Assembly: GCA_947369165.1 (NCBI GenBank) | Contig: CANBKJ010000008.1 | Span: 1 to 62,856, forward strand | DNA length: 62,856 bases | Source: an uncultured Lachnoclostridium sp. | GTDB taxonomy: Bacteria; Bacillota; Clostridia; Lachnospirales; Lachnospiraceae | Direction of reading: 5' to 3' | Part shown: piece after piece, positions 1 to 8,780 of the stretch | How positions within the stretch are numbered: the stretch's first letter is position 1 | Layout: every line of letters begins with the position of its first letter | Position numbers and translations under genes: made by a program | The notes under the pieces: generated by a model | Databases searched by the model: none | What the model saw: only the letters and a program-made list of their open reading frames with translations | Told to the model about the DNA's origin: nothing

Positions 1-73
1 TTGCAAATGCATCAAATGTTTTTCAGAGGAGAACATTTGGTAAAAAGAGAAAAAGAGAGATTCAAAAAGCAAT

Positions 74-214
74 AGAAGGGTGTCTTTTGTCAGCGATCGC
101 ATGAAATCTGAAAAGGCCGGTAAAAGCGGTATAAACAACCTGCTTTACCAGCCTCTCTATGCAATTCAAGGGATAATGATAAGACCACACCCCAAAATAG
201 AGCAACAGATCTAA
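74..214 (+). pseudogene. C-terminal remnant of an unidentified small protein gene
   Basis: The plus strand reads as a protein tail containing KAGKSGINNLLYQPLYAIQG and ends at a stop at 212-214. It matches, codon for codon, the tail of a second remnant on the minus strand at 10566-10688 (KKTGKSGVNNRIYQPFYSI). Most differences are synonymous or conservative, so both were once coding. A stop lies upstream in this frame at 41-43. A neighbouring frame is open from base 1 to the stop at 73-75, so the copy looks frameshifted, or it is the end of a gene starting before the window. I do not recognise the family. Confidence 0.5.
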
Positions 215-257
215 TATTTTACATACTACACTGAATCAATTCTTTTACATAAAGATA

Positions 258-1202
258 TCAATTAGGACTCGGTAAAAATCCCAGTTTTTCCATAGAGAGA
301 TTATTTCCGACTGTACCCATAAGTAAAATATCCCATCCGGTATAAGCTACTGCAAAAGACTTATTTGCCAGATTGGAAATCTGTGCTGCCCCAATATTAC
401 CCTTTATTATTGTCCATGAAAATTGGGTATTCTCGTTGGTAGCTGGTACGGAAGCAGTTGCTGTACACCCACCATAAAGTGTATTGGATTTAAAGACGAG
501 ATCATATGTAAGACTGGCATTCGCCAAATTATTTTCATTTATCTGCATTTGCAATATTCCAATAGCGGACGTACTTCCGTTTACTTCCTGGACACAGCTA
601 AATTTATACAACTGTTCTGCCGCATAATAATTAATGAGATAATCAAAATTTTCTATCTTCTTGTTTATTCCTCTGGAACCATCTTTAGCAGTGTACCCTT
701 GAGTCAGAATATAATTTTTCAATGTATTCCAATTATCTTTGATGTTTGGTTCTGATGAAGGCGCTGGTGTAGGCACGGCTGGTGTAACAGTCGGATTGGT
801 AACAGGCGCTGGAGACGGTATGGAATTGACTGTGCTGTTCCCATTCCGATTCGTGTTTCGGCTCTTCTTAACGGTCACCTTGCATGTTAATTTTACCTTT
901 CCGATTTTAGCGGTAATTCTGGCTGTTCCAGCTTTTTTTGCTACCAGCCAGCAATCCTGCTCTGATTTACTGTCAAAATACACTACTTTTTTATTGCTGG
1001 TACTCCATTTTACAGACTTTGGTTTTGTGTTATTTTTGATTTTCAGGTACTTGTCTTCTCCAACCTTCATTGTAATCTTTGTCTTGTTGAATTTCATCTT
1101 TTTTTTCTTTTTTGCGGCCAGGTCTTTACATGGCAGCATTGACAAAATTACTGAAAAAATTAACAACACGACAACTGCTTTTCTTTTGTATAAAATACTC
1201 AT
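258..1202 (-). CDS. Secreted protein with lysine-rich Ig-like (BIG2-type) domain
   Basis: The 314-residue product starts with a signal peptide (about 1-30, hydrophobic VVVLLIFSVILSMLPC). A very lysine-rich Ig-like domain follows (about 36-112) with the KKAGTARITAKIGKVKLT ending typical of bacterial Ig-like group 2 folds. Next comes a Pro/Thr/Ser linker (about 120-152), then an unrecognised globular C-terminus (about 155-314). The start is supported by GAAAGGAGA about 10 nt upstream. The same N-terminal plan occurs in the giant GH115 protein at 33329. By inference the basic Ig domain holds the protein at the anionic cell wall. No catalytic motif or sortase signal is visible, so the function is unknown. 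Confidence 0.75.
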   Translation of the reverse strand: MSILYKRKAVVVLLIFSVILSMLPCKDLAAKKKKKMKFNKTKITMKVGEDKYLKIKNNTKPKSVKWSTSNKKVVYFDSKSEQDCWLVAKKAGTARITAKIGKVKLTCKVTVKKSRNTNRNGNSTVNSIPSPAPVTNPTVTPAVPTPAPSSEPNIKDNWNTLKNYILTQGYTAKDGSRGINKKIENFDYLINYYAAEQLYKFSCVQEVNGSTSAIGILQMQINENNLANASLTYDLVFKSNTLYGGCTATASVPATNENTQFSWTIIKGNIGAAQISNLANKSFAVAYTGWDILLMGTVGNNLSMEKLGFLPSPN

Positions 1203-1267
1203 AAAATGGTATCTCCTTTCATTTTTGTTTTTGATTGATGCAGTGCCTTACAATTCTATCATTGAAG

Positions 1268-1723
1268 TTATTCTTTGTCAAGGGACTCTACAAGCGCGAT
1301 CGTAGAGTCTCCCTGTTTCGCCTTATTTACAACAGCCTCAGAGAGGCGCTTGAAGTTGGCGCCAGAGTTGGAAGCTCCTGTAAGGGCATCAAACTCTGGC
1401 ACATCCTTCTGGCCTTTGAGAAATGCTGCATAATAACGGGTGTATTCATTGGGGTAGGTGCCCGTAACCGTTTTCATATTGTTCATGTATGCAGTGTCCC
1501 AGCTTTTGATAAAACCACTAGGATTCTCTGCATTATATTCTGCGGTGACGACCTCACCATTTTTTACGGTGATCGTTACAAATTCCCTCCAGCCGTGGGA
1601 ATACTCCGACATCTGTGCTGTATAGGTACCATCCTGCATAGTGGCTGGATTCTGATTTTCGCCGCAGCCTGCCAGCAGTAAGACAGCAGCAATAAGCATG
1701 CTGGTTATAATCTTATATTTCAT
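1268..1723 (-). CDS. FMN-binding-domain-like lipoprotein
   Basis: A 151-residue lipoprotein with a clear lipobox (LLAGC, Cys about 20) after a hydrophobic leader. The mature part resembles small FMN-binding domains: a YTAQMSEYSHGW segment, a beta-rich 'VTITVKNGEVVTAEY' core, and near the C-terminus DALTGASNSGANF, like the TGAS(S/T) flavin-attachment region. FMN attachment is inferred from family resemblance only. A strong GGGAGG ribosome site lies 7-8 nt before the start. It sits 21 nt behind the chemotaxis receptor and is probably co-transcribed with it and aroE. It may act as a membrane-anchored redox or sensory accessory. Confidence 0.6.
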   Translation of the reverse strand: MKYKIITSMLIAAVLLLAGCGENQNPATMQDGTYTAQMSEYSHGWREFVTITVKNGEVVTAEYNAENPSGFIKSWDTAYMNNMKTVTGTYPNEYTRYYAAFLKGQKDVPEFDALTGASNSGANFKRLSEAVVNKAKQGDSTIALVESLDKE

Positions 1724-1744
1724 CTGATTGCCCTCCCTTAATTT

Positions 1745-3712
1745 TTAGTGGAATTTAAACTTCTCCAGCAGTTTTTTCAGATTCGATGCCTCATGTTTGA
1801 GTTCCTCACTTGCATCTGCTGTGTTTTCAGCGCAGTGCAGGTTTCGTTCCGTGATATGGGACATATCCTCTATTTTGCCGGTAATTTTATAAAGAGAGGC
1901 TTCCTGCACATCCATTGTCTCGGACAGACGCCTTGTGATTTGTGTGACATCCTCAGAACTCTTGCTGATTTTTTCCAGTGCTTCGGATGTTCTGGCGGTC
2001 AGATCTACGCCCTCAGCAATTAAGCTGCTGGAAGTCTCGATCATTGTCACTGTGTTTTTGGCAGCTTCCTCGCTCTGTTCTGCCAGGACCCGGATCTCTT
2101 CAGCTACCACAGCAAAACCTTTGCCGTGTTCACCGGCTCTGCTCGCTTCTACAGCAGCGTTGAGAGCCAGAATGTTGGTTTGTTTTGCAATTCCCTCTAT
2201 CAGCTTGCTGATCTTATTAATATCTTCTGCATTCTTGCTGATCGCTTCCATTGCTGATTTGAGTTCATTCATTTTTTTATCGCCGTTTTCGATCTCTTCC
2301 GCGATTTCCACTGCCCGTTGGCGAGTTTCTTTGGTATTTTCAGTTACTTCTTTCAAATTTGCCTTGACGGTCTCCACCTCGCCGTTCAATCCATCCATAA
2401 GCATGGTCTGACTGGTCACAGTCTGGTGCAGTTCTTCTGACTGGGATCCCATGTTCTGGGCAGTTTCCATCAGCTGATAGGCGGTCTGGTTAATCTGCTT
2501 CATGATCTGATTCAAAGAGACGATGATATGGGTCAGAGTTTCCTTCACTACTACAAAATCGCCCTGATAATTCCCATCGGCAGACATATTCAGGTTTCCT
2601 TTGGAGATGTTGTCCAGCACCCTTTTTATCTCGTTTAAGTAGCCGTTGATGTTCTCGATCGTGGTTTTTAGAGAGCTGGAGAGGTATTCAACCTCATCAC
2701 CAGAATTCTTTACCTCTATTGGGGAGCTTAAGTCGCCATTTGAAAGTCCGTTCATCCGGGTGATCGCCCTTTTTAACTGGCCAGAGATCACTGTCATGAC
2801 GAACCAGATAATGATCAATGCGGCGCCCAGTGCGGAAAAGGTTCCGATCATGGTATCCCGGACCGCTGTGTTTGTGGATTCCATGTAATCCGTTTTGGGA
2901 ACTTCAATGGCAAAGGACCAGCGTGTTCCGCGTACCGGGCAATAAGCTACATAAGCTTCCTGTCCATTGAATAATCCCTCACCGGAACCGGTTTCCCTGG
3001 TGATCATACGGTCAAAGATCCGATGTGCAGAGTCCGTCTTATCAAGTTCATAGACATTTAATTGCTGGCGGACGATTTCTTCTTCGGGATGACCTACGAT
3101 AATTCCCTTTTCATTGATGATCAGTGCCATACCACTCTTTCCGATATGAATGGAGCTCAGAACATCGCTCAGTACGTCGTACTTGTAGATTCCCAACAGG
3201 TAGGATGTGGTGCTGCCATCTGACTTGATGGGCATTCCTACGGGAATACCGACATAATCCTCTGTAGCGACAGGGTCTGCAATGGTTAGATTGTCTGTCT
3301 CTTTTAACTGACTGAACCAGTCTGTCCCCGAAAAACTGTTGTCAATTTTGCCGTCCTGAATCAAAGCGTTTCCCTCCATATCATAGACGCCGATTCCATA
3401 AAACTCATAAGTATTACGTGCATCTTTAAGAACGGTCTCGATGTTCTCCTGTTTCATATTTTTTTCGGTGAGCCTGTTATCGGATGCCAGGTTCATCATT
3501 CGATCCGCCATCAGATGAACGTCCGATGCGACCGCTTTTGCAGACTGTCCTGCTGTGGGCTGCAGGACATCCAGCAAGATGGATTCTGTTAAACTTCCCA
3601 TGGAGTACCGAAGGATTCCGGTACATACCAGCATAACACCTACCACTACGATGGACGTCATTGTCATTACTTTAACACGAATGCTTCTTTTGAATTTCTT
3701 TGTATTTTCCAT
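1745..3712 (-). CDS. Methyl-accepting chemotaxis protein (dCache-type sensor)
   Basis: A transmembrane chemoreceptor of 655 residues. TM1 is at about 14-34, followed by an extracytoplasmic Cache-like sensor (about 35-285), TM2 (about 287-308), a HAMP region, and a long signalling coiled coil to the C-terminus. The conserved kinase-contact hairpin is visible ([20 protein letters not shown]). The ATG at 3712 was chosen because AAAGGAG lies about 8 nt upstream; an in-frame ATG at 3745 has no such site. The gene follows aroE after 37 nt on the same strand and precedes a lipoprotein gene by 21 nt. The ligand cannot be told, but Cache sensors commonly bind small organic molecules. Confidence 0.9.
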   Translation of the reverse strand: MENTKKFKRSIRVKVMTMTSIVVVGVMLVCTGILRYSMGSLTESILLDVLQPTAGQSAKAVASDVHLMADRMMNLASDNRLTEKNMKQENIETVLKDARNTYEFYGIGVYDMEGNALIQDGKIDNSFSGTDWFSQLKETDNLTIADPVATEDYVGIPVGMPIKSDGSTTSYLLGIYKYDVLSDVLSSIHIGKSGMALIINEKGIIVGHPEEEIVRQQLNVYELDKTDSAHRIFDRMITRETGSGEGLFNGQEAYVAYCPVRGTRWSFAIEVPKTDYMESTNTAVRDTMIGTFSALGAALIIIWFVMTVISGQLKRAITRMNGLSNGDLSSPIEVKNSGDEVEYLSSSLKTTIENINGYLNEIKRVLDNISKGNLNMSADGNYQGDFVVVKETLTHIIVSLNQIMKQINQTAYQLMETAQNMGSQSEELHQTVTSQTMLMDGLNGEVETVKANLKEVTENTKETRQRAVEIAEEIENGDKKMNELKSAMEAISKNAEDINKISKLIEGIAKQTNILALNAAVEASRAGEHGKGFAVVAEEIRVLAEQSEEAAKNTVTMIETSSSLIAEGVDLTARTSEALEKISKSSEDVTQITRRLSETMDVQEASLYKITGKIEDMSHITERNLHCAENTADASEELKHEASNLKKLLEKFKFH

Positions 3713-3749
3713 ATTCGATTCTCCTTTCCCCTGTTGTTTATACACTGTA

Positions 3750-4514
3750 TTACAAAAACTCTTTTTTTATTTCTTCATAAATTTCCTGGATCCTGTTATC
3801 ATCAATCTCGGTATTGAGGAATATTTCCACTGCGTATTTTGCCTGGGCAACCAGCATCTCCAGACCAGTGACACCGATCATGCCAAGCTCTCTTGCCTGG
3901 GCAGCCAGTTTCGTGGTGAGGGGGTTGTAGACTACATCCATCACCGCCTGGCAGTCCGGGAATTGGGCCAGGTCTACAGGACTGGCATCTACCTCTGGGT
4001 ACATGCCGATGGGGCTGGTATTTATGATCACCTGGGCGTCGGTATGGCTGGCGAATAATTCATCATAGGTGATGGATTCGCCGTCCTTAACGACGTCTAC
4101 CACGATCATTTCCTTTGCCTGGTGCCTGCGGACCACTGCCTTAATCGCCTGAGCGGCGCCGCCATTGCCAAGAACTACTACTTTTTTATTTTTCAGCTCT
4201 ACACCGTGTCGGGTTACCATATAATCAAAACCGGAAAAATCCGTATTGTACCCCCGAAGTTTTCCGTCGGTATTTACGATAGTGTTTACCGCACCGATGG
4301 CTTTCGCATTGTCATCCATGGAGTCCAGATAGGGAATGACATCCCTCTTGTATGGGATGGTGACATTGATTGCCTGAAAGGGTTTTTCTTCCATAAAAGA
4401 GGCAAATTCCTCTTTGGTCAGTGGGTGCAGGTCATAAGTGTAGTCTGCGAGACTCTCGTGAATAGGTTTGGACAGACTGTGTCCCAGGGGCTGTCCGATC
4501 AATCCATAATCCAT
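3750..4514 (-). CDS. aroE: Shikimate dehydrogenase
   Basis: AroE reduces 3-dehydroshikimate to shikimate with NADPH in the chorismate pathway. The 254-residue protein shows the substrate motif GHSLSKPIH (about 11-19), NVTIPYK with the catalytic lysine (about 50-56), GAVNTIV, the GNTD-like GYNTDFSGF, and the nucleotide-binding loop [11 protein letters not shown] (about 113-123). It is slightly shorter than typical AroE (about 270-290). AAAGGATG precedes the ATG. It is the first gene of an apparent operon with a chemoreceptor and a lipoprotein, an unusual grouping, and is divergent from spoIIIAA. Confidence 0.95.
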   Translation of the reverse strand: MDYGLIGQPLGHSLSKPIHESLADYTYDLHPLTKEEFASFMEEKPFQAINVTIPYKRDVIPYLDSMDDNAKAIGAVNTIVNTDGKLRGYNTDFSGFDYMVTRHGVELKNKKVVVLGNGGAAQAIKAVVRRHQAKEMIVVDVVKDGESITYDELFASHTDAQVIINTSPIGMYPEVDASPVDLAQFPDCQAVMDVVYNPLTTKLAAQARELGMIGVTGLEMLVAQAKYAVEIFLNTEIDDNRIQEIYEEIKKEFL

Positions 4515-4592
4515 TGTATGTACATCCTTTCTGAATCAACTTTTGTCTTCGCCGTTCTGCCGGTGGGGCATGCAAGCGAGCTCTCTTCCATT

Positions 4593-4621
4593 ACAGTATC
4601 ATATTTTTTTTGTCCTTTCAA
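4593..4621 (-). promoter_or_regulatory. Candidate sigma-A promoter for aroE
   Basis: Read on the minus strand: TTGAAA (4621-4616), a 17-nt spacer, then TACTGT (4598-4593). It lies about 80 nt upstream of the aroE start. Confidence 0.45.
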
Positions 4622-4649
4622 GCATATAAATTATTCCCGCACATAAAAT
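4622..4649 (+). promoter_or_regulatory. Candidate sigma-E type promoter of the spoIIIA operon
   Basis: GCATATA (4622-4628), 13 nt, then CATAAAAT (4642-4649) resembles the mother-cell sigma-E pattern (-35 near KMATATT, -10 near CATACAHT). A start would fall about 25 nt before the spoIIIAA ATG. The spoIIIA operon is sigma-E dependent in Bacillus, so the match is in the expected place. Assigned by eye. Confidence 0.45.
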
Positions 4650-4681
4650 AAAAGAAACAGGCTGTCAAGGGAGGTATGGCG

Positions 4682-5590
4682 ATGATATATTCAGAGATCA
4701 TACAGATTCTGCCAAAACGTTTCAGGACGCATTTTGAGCGGGCGGGAATCTGTCTGGACAGGCTGCAGGAGATCCGTCTCCGGATCGGTCAGCCGGTGGA
4801 ACTGCGTGAGGACAAAAAGCGGATTTTGTGCAGGGAAAAGGTGGACAGGTCAGATATCAAGGAAATGCTGGAATACATAAGTGGATACTCCCTATATGCT
4901 TTTGAAGAGGAGATATCCCAGGGGTTTATTACGGTCCCCGGAGGACACCGGGTGGGCGTGGCAGGACAGGTGGTTATGGAACGGGGAAGCGTGAAAAATA
5001 TCCGGAATATTTCCTTTATAAATGTACGCCTTTCCCACCAGGTCCGGGGATGTGCAGATCCGGTTCTAAAGTATATCAAAAAGGGAGACAGGATTTACCA
5101 TACGCTCATTATCTCTCCACCAGGCTGTGGAAAGACAACCCTTCTGCGGGACATCGTGCGGCTGGTGTCCGGGCAGAGCTATGAACCGGAGGGAAAAAAT
5201 GTGACGGTGGTGGACGAGAGAAGCGAGATCGGAGGGTGCTTTCGGGGAATGCCACAGAACGACCTGGGATGCCGCACCGATGTACTGGACGGCTGTCCTA
5301 AGTCCGTGGGGATGATGATGGCAGTGCGGTCGCTGGCGCCGGATGTCATCGTAGTGGACGAGATTGGTGGAAAAAAAGATGTACAGGCACTTCGGTATGT
5401 CATGAACTGCGGTTGTGCCTTGATCGCCACGGTCCACGGCAGGGACATTCGGGATATATGGGAAAAGCCAGAATTGGGAGATATGCTGCGAGAGGGTTTG
5501 TTTGAGCGCTGTATTGTACTGGGAAATACGAAGGGGCCGGGAACAGTTCTGGATATATGTGATGGGCAGGGGGGAAGTCTGTATGCTTAA
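4682..5590 (+). CDS. spoIIIAA: Stage III sporulation protein AA (secretion-type ATPase)
   Basis: SpoIIIAA is the cytoplasmic ATPase of the SpoIIIA-SpoIIQ channel that links mother cell and forespore. The roughly 302-residue protein carries a Walker A loop IISPPGCGKTTLLRDI (about 140-155) and a Walker B-like VIVVDEIGG, as in type II/IV secretion ATPases. ATG 4682 is preferred over ATG 4676 because GGAGG ends at 4674, which leaves 7 nt rather than 1. It is the first gene of an eight-gene operon and overlaps spoIIIAB by 8 nt. Confidence 0.95.
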   Translation: MIYSEIIQILPKRFRTHFERAGICLDRLQEIRLRIGQPVELREDKKRILCREKVDRSDIKEMLEYISGYSLYAFEEEISQGFITVPGGHRVGVAGQVVMERGSVKNIRNISFINVRLSHQVRGCADPVLKYIKKGDRIYHTLIISPPGCGKTTLLRDIVRLVSGQSYEPEGKNVTVVDERSEIGGCFRGMPQNDLGCRTDVLDGCPKSVGMMMAVRSLAPDVIVVDEIGGKKDVQALRYVMNCGCALIATVHGRDIRDIWEKPELGDMLREGLFERCIVLGNTKGPGTVLDICDGQGGSLYA

Positions 5591-6101
5591 ACTGGCGGGA
5601 GTGGTCATTGTCATTCTGGGGTCGGCGGCGCTGGGGCTGCACCAGGCATGTATGTATATGAACCGGCTGAATAATCTGCATGAGGTAAAAAAAGCATTTC
5701 TTTATATACAGGGAGAGATCCGCTATATGAGTACGCCTTTGCCGGAGTTACTGGAGGAGGTGGCAGGCAGGGTAAAAGAACCTTTCCGACGTTTTTTCGC
5801 CGAGGTGGCTGCTGAGCTGTCAAGAAAAAATGCCGGGATGGTAAGGGAGATATGGAAAGAATGCTACCATAAGGAGATAAACAAGGACGTCTTAGAAAGA
5901 GAAGCGGAGGAAGAATTTCTGGAAATGGGTGGGCAGCTGGGAGGGACTGACTGCCGGACACAAGAAAAAGCGATCGATTATTTTCTTGAGAAATGGGAAT
6001 TTATCATTGAGAAGAGACAGAAGGAAAAGACAAATAAGCTCAGACTCTATTATGTATGCGGGGTTGCAGGCGGTGTACTGATGGTTATTATACTTGTGTA
6101 A
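5583..6101 (+). CDS. spoIIIAB: Stage III sporulation protein AB
   Basis: A 172-residue membrane protein needed for the feeding-tube complex at engulfment. It has an N-terminal TM (about 5-25), a cytoplasmic helical body with the family-typical LHEVKKAFLYIQGEIRYMSTPL segment in two parts, and a C-terminal TM (about 153-171). It resembles GspF-type secretion platform proteins. The ATG at 5583 overlaps the end of spoIIIAA and is preceded by a GGGGGGAAG ribosome site; longer in-frame starts have no comparable site. Confidence 0.92.
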   Translation: MLKLAGVVIVILGSAALGLHQACMYMNRLNNLHEVKKAFLYIQGEIRYMSTPLPELLEEVAGRVKEPFRRFFAEVAAELSRKNAGMVREIWKECYHKEINKDVLEREAEEEFLEMGGQLGGTDCRTQEKAIDYFLEKWEFIIEKRQKEKTNKLRLYYVCGVAGGVLMVIILV

Positions 6102-6131
6102 GGAAAAAAGATTTTCCGGAAAGGATTTGCT

Positions 6132-6326
6132 GTGGAGATAAGTATCATATTTAAAATCGCGCTGGTAGGGATACTTGTGACAATGTTGAACCAGATTTTA
6201 AAACAGACGGGAAGGGAAGAACAGGCATTTCTCACAAGTCTTGCCGGACTGGTGCTGGTATTGTTCTGGGTGATTCCCTATATCGCAGAACTGTTTGAGA
6301 CGATAGAACGATTATTTGCATTATGA
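6132..6326 (+). CDS. spoIIIAC: Stage III sporulation protein AC
   Basis: A 64-residue membrane protein with two hydrophobic helices (about 5-23 and 32-54) around a short polar loop with KQTGREEQAFL. This is the usual size and pattern of SpoIIIAC. It starts at GTG with AAAGGA 8-9 nt upstream. It lies 30 nt after spoIIIAB and 12 nt before spoIIIAD, in standard operon order. It is thought to form part of the export platform with SpoIIIAD and SpoIIIAE. Confidence 0.93.
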   Translation: MEISIIFKIALVGILVTMLNQILKQTGREEQAFLTSLAGLVLVLFWVIPYIAELFETIERLFAL

Positions 6327-6338
6327 TGGGGGCAGAGT

Positions 6339-6719
6339 ATGGTTAAAATTGCACTTATTGGCATTGCCGGGATGATACTTGCCGTGGTCGTTGGCGGCAT
6401 GAGAAGGGATATTGGGATCTGGATCACCATTGTATCAGGGATCATCATATTCTTCTTTGGGATCAGCCGGTTTGAGTATGTGGTGGACATGTTTCATAAC
6501 CTGGCGGATTATATCGGCATTCATGAAACCTACATAAAAATAATACTGAAAATGATTGGCATCGCTTATTTGTCCGAATTTACAGCGGCGATTTGCCGGG
6601 ATGCCGGACAGAATGCCATAGCCGGACAGGTGGATTTTTTTGGAAAGATGAGCATGATTGTAGTAAGCCTTCCGGTACTGCAGTCACTGCTGGAGACCAT
6701 TGGGGAGGTGCTGCCTTGA
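6339..6719 (+). CDS. spoIIIAD: Stage III sporulation protein AD
   Basis: A 126-residue protein with four hydrophobic segments (about 2-20, 28-45, 64-86, 104-122) and the family signature region IKIILKMIGIAYLSEFTAAI. It is homologous to SpoIIIAC in its core and belongs to the same membrane platform. Its stop codon overlaps the ATG of spoIIIAE (TGATG at 6717-6721), which suggests translational coupling. Confidence 0.93.
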   Translation: MVKIALIGIAGMILAVVVGGMRRDIGIWITIVSGIIIFFFGISRFEYVVDMFHNLADYIGIHETYIKIILKMIGIAYLSEFTAAICRDAGQNAIAGQVDFFGKMSMIVVSLPVLQSLLETIGEVLP

Positions 6720-7897
6720 TGAAATGGAAAGTATTAGGACTTTTCCTGTGTCTGCTTGTGGCAGCAGAGATGGGGATCCTATGTTCTGGCAGCAGGGAGG
6801 TGAAGGCAGCTCCTGGCGATCCAGAAATATCTTCTGAAGATATCAGGAACAGGATCTATGACAGCATTCCTCTGCAAGATGTAGAAGAGGTTCTGCAGGA
6901 TATGAAAGAGGATGAGGTGGATTTTTCCATCCGGGAGTATGTAGATCAGGTGCTGGCAGGGAAAGGAGAGCTTTCCCTGGCGGGAATGGAAAGCTATGTG
7001 AGAAATTATATCCTTCGTCAGTTTGAGGCAAACCGGAAAACATTTTTGCGGCTGATCCTGTTTGGGATATTGTCCGGCGTCTTCCTGAATTTTTCCACCA
7101 CCATGTATGAAAAGCAGATGGGAGAGACCGGATTTCAGATCATATATTTCCTTGTTGTCACCATTATGGTCACTGGCTTTTTTTCCGTCACCCAGGTGGC
7201 GGGGGATGTGCTGGCTGATATTATTCAATTTATGAATGCTCTGATTCCTTCCTTTTCTGTGGCGCTCACCTGGAGTTCCGGCAGCGCTACCTCCATGGCA
7301 TTTTACCAGACCGCGCTTCTTGCTATCGGTGTGGCAGAAAATGTGCTGATCCGGGTATTTGTCCCCATCGTGCAGGTGTATTTTCTGGTCAGTATCATGA
7401 ACCCGTTGGCAGACTGGCGCTTTACCAAGTTTGCTTCTTTATTAAGGGGGCTCGTAAGGATCGGGACGAAAACGCTTCTGGCGATACTGATCGGACATCA
7501 GGGAATCCAGGGACTGATCATGCCGGCGCTGGATGGAGTAAAGAGAAGCACCGTGTTCCGAACGGCCAGCAGCCTGCCTGGAGTGGGGAACTTGTTTGGC
7601 GGAGTGACGGATACGGTTATTGGGACCGGGGTACTGATCAAAAGCGCCATTGGTGTGGGGGGATTGATTGCGGTGTGTGTGATCTGTATCGCGCCGATCT
7701 TAAAACTTGGGGTGTTTACCGTGGTTTACCGTGGTCTTGCCGCCTTTGCCCAGCCGGTGACGGACCGCAGGATCGTCTCAGTATTTCAGAGTACCGCCGA
7801 CAGCGGCAGATTATTGCTTCATATCGTCTTTATGACAGCGGTGATGTTTCTTGTCACCCTGACGATCATCATTGCGGCCACCAACCGTATTCAGTGA
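6719..7897 (+). CDS. spoIIIAE: Stage III sporulation protein AE
   Basis: A 392-residue polytopic membrane protein, the largest membrane component of the SpoIIIA complex. The N-terminus has a signal-like helix (LGLFLCLLVAAEMGIL), then an extracytoplasmic region (about 25-110), then seven or so TM segments with glycine-rich loops such as SSLPGVGNLFGGVTDTVIG near 285-305. The ATG at 6719 is coupled to the end of spoIIIAD; a longer in-frame reading is just the spoIIIAD region in another frame. Confidence 0.93.
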   Translation: MKWKVLGLFLCLLVAAEMGILCSGSREVKAAPGDPEISSEDIRNRIYDSIPLQDVEEVLQDMKEDEVDFSIREYVDQVLAGKGELSLAGMESYVRNYILRQFEANRKTFLRLILFGILSGVFLNFSTTMYEKQMGETGFQIIYFLVVTIMVTGFFSVTQVAGDVLADIIQFMNALIPSFSVALTWSSGSATSMAFYQTALLAIGVAENVLIRVFVPIVQVYFLVSIMNPLADWRFTKFASLLRGLVRIGTKTLLAILIGHQGIQGLIMPALDGVKRSTVFRTASSLPGVGNLFGGVTDTVIGTGVLIKSAIGVGGLIAVCVICIAPILKLGVFTVVYRGLAAFAQPVTDRRIVSVFQSTADSGRLLLHIVFMTAVMFLVTLTIIIAATNRIQ

Positions 7898-7909
7898 AAG
7901 GAGAAAGGC

Positions 7910-8236
7910 ATGGATACCATATTAGTTACAGTAAAACACGTGGCAATTTTTGTCCTGGTGTTTTCCATTATTTCCAATCTGTTTTCCGGCTCCAGATATC
8001 ATCGGTATTTTCGCTTTGTGGAGGGATTGATGATCCTTATTCTTGTCATGACGCCGCTTTTTACCTGGTTTACCAGTGAAAATTTTCTCGCTGATTGTCT
8101 GGACAGCCATATCTTTGAACTGGAAAATGGATTTCAGGAAGATGAGCTCCGCATGATCGGGGAGGAGAGAGATGAGCTGTTAAAGGAAGAGGCCCAGGCG
8201 GGCGCAGGGGAGGAGGAATACCGTGAGACCAGATGA
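7910..8236 (+). CDS. spoIIIAF: Stage III sporulation protein AF, short form
   Basis: A 108-residue protein with two N-terminal TM helices (about 5-24 and 35-55) joined by SGSRYHRYFRFVEGL, as in SpoIIIAF, followed by an acidic tail. The family is usually near 200 residues, so the extracytoplasmic ring domain is missing or greatly reduced. GGAGAAAGGC lies just upstream of the ATG. The gene overlaps spoIIIAG by 14 nt, and I see no lost coding continuation in another frame. Confidence 0.85.
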   Translation: MDTILVTVKHVAIFVLVFSIISNLFSGSRYHRYFRFVEGLMILILVMTPLFTWFTSENFLADCLDSHIFELENGFQEDELRMIGEERDELLKEEAQAGAGEEEYRETR

Positions 8237-8768
8237 GTGGAAAGACCGGCTGAAGGAGCTGGTGCAGAAGGCAGGGATATTTAAGATCATCATTGTGATC
8301 GTGTCGGGAATCCTGCTAATCTTCCTTTCCTGGGGAGGAATATCAGAAAAAGAAGCACCGCGGGAGGACAAGGAAACCACGGCCGGAACGGAGACGGAAC
8401 AGGGAAATGACCTGCTGAGTTACCAGGCGCGGATGGAGGAACAGGTGGAGGATATCCTGGGCCAGGCGGAAGGCATCGACGATGTAGATGTTATGATTAC
8501 ACTCCGCGCTTCCAGAGAGAAGGTGACACTAAAAGACAATAAAAGGGATGCGGATAAAAGTGAGGAGGAGTCGGTTCTGACGGAGGATGAAAATAAAAAA
8601 ACTTCTCCCTATGTTATCCAGGAGGTGGAGCCGGAGATCGAGGGAATTCTTGTAGTCTGCGCAGGAGGTGACAATCCTTCCATACAGAGAGAAATTATAG
8701 CTGGGATTTCTGCATTATTTCCCGTGGAGAGTCATAAAATTAAAGTAATGAAAAGTAAGGAAAAGTAA
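8223..8768 (+). CDS. spoIIIAG: Stage III sporulation protein AG
   Basis: A 181-residue protein with one TM helix (about 18-38) and an extracytoplasmic domain that, in Bacillus, forms a large ring in the inter-membrane space. The body contains QVEDILGQAEGIDDVDVMIT and VEPEIEGILVVCAGGDNP, which are family hallmarks. Translation starts at GTG 8223 behind GGGGAGGAGGA and overlaps spoIIIAF. Confidence 0.93.
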   Translation: MRPDEWKDRLKELVQKAGIFKIIIVIVSGILLIFLSWGGISEKEAPREDKETTAGTETEQGNDLLSYQARMEEQVEDILGQAEGIDDVDVMITLRASREKVTLKDNKRDADKSEEESVLTEDENKKTSPYVIQEVEPEIEGILVVCAGGDNPSIQREIIAGISALFPVESHKIKVMKSKEK

Positions 8769-8780
8769 GGAGGCAAAGTA

